A DNA stretch of 7,134 nt, taken from assembly GCA_035553855.1 (NCBI GenBank), contig DATMJO010000090.1, positions 1 through 7,134 on the forward strand, given 5' to 3'. A model generated the notes under the pieces. The model worked only from the letters and a program-made list of their open reading frames with translations, did no database searches and was not told the origin of the DNA. Position 1 is the first letter of the stretch; the number at the start of each line of letters is the position of its first letter. The position numbers and the translations under genes were made by a program. The DNA comes from JBBDYQ01 sp035553855. GTDB lineage: Bacteria; Actinomycetota; Thermoleophilia; Solirubrobacterales; Thermoleophilaceae. Positions 5,131 to 7,134 of the stretch are shown here, in pieces.

Positions 5131-6909
5131 ATGGGAGCAATGGGCAGGGCCGGGCTGTCCGGCTCGGGACAGATGGCGATTGCGGGCAGCCCGCTGCTCA
5201 CGGGCCTCGGGGTTCCGGAGCTCGCCGCGGTGATGGAGCGGATGCGTCCGTGTCATTTCGACGCGGGCCAGCAACTGTGCGCCGCCGGTGATCCGAGCGA
5301 CACCGTCTGGGTCATCACCGGCGGGCTCGTCCATTGGCTCGCCCCCACGACCGAGGGCGGGGGCGAGGTCATGTTCCGGATGCGCAAGGGCGAGCCCATC
5401 GGTGCGATGGACGCGGTCACCGGCATGCCTCGGTCCGCCACGGTCGTTGCGAGCATGGCCACCTCGGCGCTCGCGATCGACCGCGAGACCTTCGTCGATC
5501 TCGCCCGCCGCTATCCGCAGATCCTCATCAACATCGTTTCCACTCAGCGGGAGCGCCTGCTCCGCGCCAACGCGCGCCGCCTCGCCGAACAGGCGCGTGG
5601 CGAGGAGATCGCGCTCGCGCCAGGACCGTCGCTGAAGGTCGCGCTGAGCCGCCTGGTGACCGCCGCCCGGCAGGCATGCCCGCGACCGGTGACCTTCACC
5701 GACCGCGCGCTGTCGTTCGCAGGGACGCTTGCGGCGGCCGAGGATCTGGCCGGCTCGAACGCGACGGTCGTGATCCCCGCGGAACTCGAGGCGGGAACGA
5801 TCTCGGTGCTCCTCGACGAGGTCGACAGGGTCGTGGCGCTCGCCGGAACCGCGGAAGAGGCAGAGCAGGTCGGCAGGCTCGGCACGGCGGTCCCGGGCCG
5901 TCGGCTCGAGGCGATCCTGGTGGGCGACGACGCCGTCGAGGCAAGCCGCTCCTGGCCTGCAGAGTCGAACGTCGCGGTGGTGCGCACGTTCCGACGCGAG
6001 GAGGGTTTCCCCCTCGCAGACGGCGACCTCGCGTGGATCGCGCGACACCTCACACGGACCAAGCTCGGGGTCGCACTCGGCGCGGGCGGGTCCAAGGGGT
6101 ATGCGCATGTCGGAGTGCTTCAGGTCCTCGAGGAGGCTGGGTACGTCGTCGACTACGCCGGGGGCAGCAGCATCGGCGGCTTCGTCGCCTCCCAACTCGC
6201 GCTCGGGCGCGACGCCGCGACCATCGACGCCAGGTTCCGCGCGGCCTTCAACGAGGACAACGTGAACGCGCTCTTCGCCACCCCGTTCGGCGGCGGCTCG
6301 GCCGGCATCGACGTGCTCACGAGGCTCCTCCAGGAAGCCACGGACGGGCGTTCGTTCGACGACACGGTGATCCCGCTGGTCATCATGGCGGCCGACCTCT
6401 CGGCGCGGGCGCCCGCCCCGCAGCGGGACGGGCCGCTCTGGGACGCGCTGCTCGCCGCGCTCGCGGTGGCCGGCGTATTCCCGCCCCGTGAACGCGACGG
6501 CAGCCGCCTGATCGACGCGCTTGCCCTCGTGCCGGTGCCGACCGCCGCGGTGGTCGAGGATGGGGCCGACATCGTCGTCTCGGTGAACCTCATGAGCACC
6601 GACGTCCTCGATCGCTGGCCCGAGGGGCCGGAGATAGAGCCGCCTGCGCGCAAGGCCCGCCGCGGGCCACTCGACACGATCCTCGAAGCCATGGACCTGA
6701 GCCAGCTCGACACCAGCACGCGCCACGCGGCGCTCGCGGACGTCACGGTCACTCCGCAGTTCGCCGCCGCGGATTGGCGGGACTTCCACCTGGCCGATCT
6801 GTTCCTGGCGGCCGGACGGGCCGCCGCACTCGAGCAACTGCCCAGTCTCGAGGCTCTCGCGCTGCCGGTGGATCCGGATGCCGTGCGGCGCGAGTCGCCG
6901 GTCGTCTGA
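5131..6909 (+). CDS. Cyclic-nucleotide-binding domain / patatin-like phospholipase (NTE family)
   Basis: A 592-residue predicted serine (lyso)phospholipase or esterase, with the domain order of actinobacterial NTE-type proteins such as Rv2565. Residues about 20-140 form a cNMP-binding-like beta roll ending in PRSATVVAS (100-108). Here GAMD (91-94) stands where cAMP-binding proteins have GE, so the ligand Glu is missing. Residues about 165-300 look like the degenerate P-loop/MinD-like linker common in this family. The patatin domain covers about 311-490. It has GAGGSKGYAHVGVL (317-330, oxyanion loop), GSSIG with nucleophile Ser347 (345-349), and LIDALALVPVP (460-470) with the dyad candidate Asp462; the usual DG is DA. 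No transmembrane segment is evident. ATG 5131 is chosen because it fits the predicted leaderless promoter; TTG 5119, ATG 5140 and ATG 5173 are in-frame alternatives. It diverges from prs, with 62 bases between starts. Activity and ligand are not shown by the sequence. Confidence 0.92.
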   Translation: MGAMGRAGLSGSGQMAIAGSPLLTGLGVPELAAVMERMRPCHFDAGQQLCAAGDPSDTVWVITGGLVHWLAPTTEGGGEVMFRMRKGEPIGAMDAVTGMPRSATVVASMATSALAIDRETFVDLARRYPQILINIVSTQRERLLRANARRLAEQARGEEIALAPGPSLKVALSRLVTAARQACPRPVTFTDRALSFAGTLAAAEDLAGSNATVVIPAELEAGTISVLLDEVDRVVALAGTAEEAEQVGRLGTAVPGRRLEAILVGDDAVEASRSWPAESNVAVVRTFRREEGFPLADGDLAWIARHLTRTKLGVALGAGGSKGYAHVGVLQVLEEAGYVVDYAGGSSIGGFVASQLALGRDAATIDARFRAAFNEDNVNALFATPFGGGSAGIDVLTRLLQEATDGRSFDDTVIPLVIMAADLSARAPAPQRDGPLWDALLAALAVAGVFPPRERDGSRLIDALALVPVPTAAVVEDGADIVVSVNLMSTDVLDRWPEGPEIEPPARKARRGPLDTILEAMDLSQLDTSTRHAALADVTVTPQFAAADWRDFHLADLFLAAGRAAALEQLPSLEALALPVDPDAVRRESPVV

Positions 6910-6947
6910 GGCGGCAGAGCCGTCAACGCCGGGGACGCCGGTCGCGC

Positions 6948-6977
6948 TTGCGCGGCCCGACGCGGCGTGCTTATAGT
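6948..6977 (+). promoter_or_regulatory. Candidate promoter for the trpF-like gene
   Basis: TTGCGC (6948-6953) and TATAGT (6972-6977) are separated by 18 bases. TATAGT matches five of six -10 consensus bases and stands out in a very GC-rich stretch. The predicted start near 6984 leaves a 5' leader of about 50 bases before the GTG at 7035. Confidence 0.5.
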
Positions 6978-6990
6978 CGGTCGAGCGAGC

Positions 6991-7016
6991 ACCACACGGG
7001 TCTGTCCCATCGTGGT
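6991..7016 (+). other. Imperfect hairpin in the 5' leader of the trpF-like gene
   Basis: ACCAC (6991-6995) pairs with GTGGT (7012-7016). Inside it GGG (6998-7000) pairs with CCC (7006-7008), around a 5-base loop. The fold lies between the predicted transcription start and the ribosome-binding site. There is no Trp-rich leader peptide and no T-run, so it is not a recognisable trp attenuator. It may be chance. Confidence 0.25.
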
Positions 7017-7034
7017 ACGAGAACTGAGGACGCC

Positions 7035-7134
7035 GTGCTTACAAATCGTGCAAGAGGGGGAACGATCGACGAGGACGTCCCGGGGTCATCCGTACGTGTC
7101 GGGCTCAAGGTGTGCGGGATCACCGAGCCTGGGG
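7035..7134 (+). CDS. trpF: Phosphoribosylanthranilate isomerase, N-terminal fragment (cut by window end)
   Basis: Only the first 33 codons are inside the window and the frame is open to the end. After about 22 non-conserved residues comes GLKVCGITEPG (23-33). It matches the first strand of TrpF, where K-[IV]-C-G-[IL]-T carries the catalytic Cys. TrpF isomerises N-(5'-phosphoribosyl)anthranilate in tryptophan synthesis, in the cytoplasm. The GTG at 7035 is chosen because GAGGA (7026-7030) lies 4 bases before it and a good promoter lies upstream. Most TrpF proteins begin right at this motif, so the N-terminal extension is unusual; the GTG at 7110 is in frame but falls inside the motif, so it is not a credible start. 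TrpF would use anthranilate phosphoribosylated with PRPP, the product of the nearby prs gene. The call rests on one short motif. Confidence 0.55.
   Translation, partial: MLTNRARGGTIDEDVPGSSVRVGLKVCGITEPG

Noticed and set aside
5069..5140. Extended prs start at ATG 5140
   Set aside because: The extra 24 residues are unlike any PRPP synthase N-terminus and would overlap the start and promoter of the divergent gene.
5032..6837. A 601-codon open frame on the minus strand opposite the patatin gene
   Set aside because: Its product is Arg/Gly/Glu-rich with no family motifs. The opposite strand has clear cNMP and patatin motifs. Long antisense frames are expected in GC-rich genes.
6911..6960. Small GC stems (such as CGGC-AGA-GCCG at 6912-6922) as a terminator after the patatin gene
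   Set aside because: The stems are 4 bp and lack a T-run; such pairs are frequent by chance at this GC content.

Overview
This is a GC-rich, gene-dense chromosomal window. It holds five complete genes and the first bases of a sixth, and I see no mobile elements, CRISPR arrays or stable RNA genes. High GC, strongly GC-ending codons, an actinobacterial-style PRPP synthase (SPDxGRV and VDDIIDTAGT motifs) and several starts without a Shine-Dalgarno site but with a -10-like hexamer just upstream all suggest a high-GC actinobacterium, possibly a deep-branching one. The assignment is inference; no marker gene settles it.

Layout. Positions 1-170 are intergenic, with a small hairpin and a doubtful minus-strand micro-ORF. 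A plus-strand YbdK-type glutamate-cysteine ligase-like enzyme follows (171-1331). Facing it, with 9 bases between the two stops, is a three-gene minus-strand block read from right to left: ribose-phosphate pyrophosphokinase (prs, 5068-4085), a tryptophan-halogenase-like FAD enzyme (4052-2235) and a stand-alone class II glutamine amidotransferase-like protein (2216-1341). Gaps of 32 and 18 bases make a single operon likely. Diverging from prs is a plus-strand cNMP-binding/patatin-like phospholipase (5131-6909) of the NTE type. The last 100 bases appear to start a phosphoribosylanthranilate isomerase gene (trpF), with its own promoter and ribosome-binding site, cut off by the window end.

How the genes may work together. 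The most unusual part is the prs / FAD enzyme / amidotransferase operon. It joins a PRPP-making housekeeping enzyme to a flavoprotein whose two halogenase signature motifs are each altered at the proline, and to an N-terminal-nucleophile amidohydrolase with no fused synthase domain. The adjacent ligase and the amidotransferase resemble the kinds of enzyme that make and remove gamma-glutamyl groups (as EgtA and EgtC do in ergothioneine synthesis). No EgtB, EgtD or EgtE is present, so a shared pathway is only a hypothesis. The patatin protein has its own departures from consensus: a lost cyclic-nucleotide-binding Glu, and DA in place of the catalytic DG.
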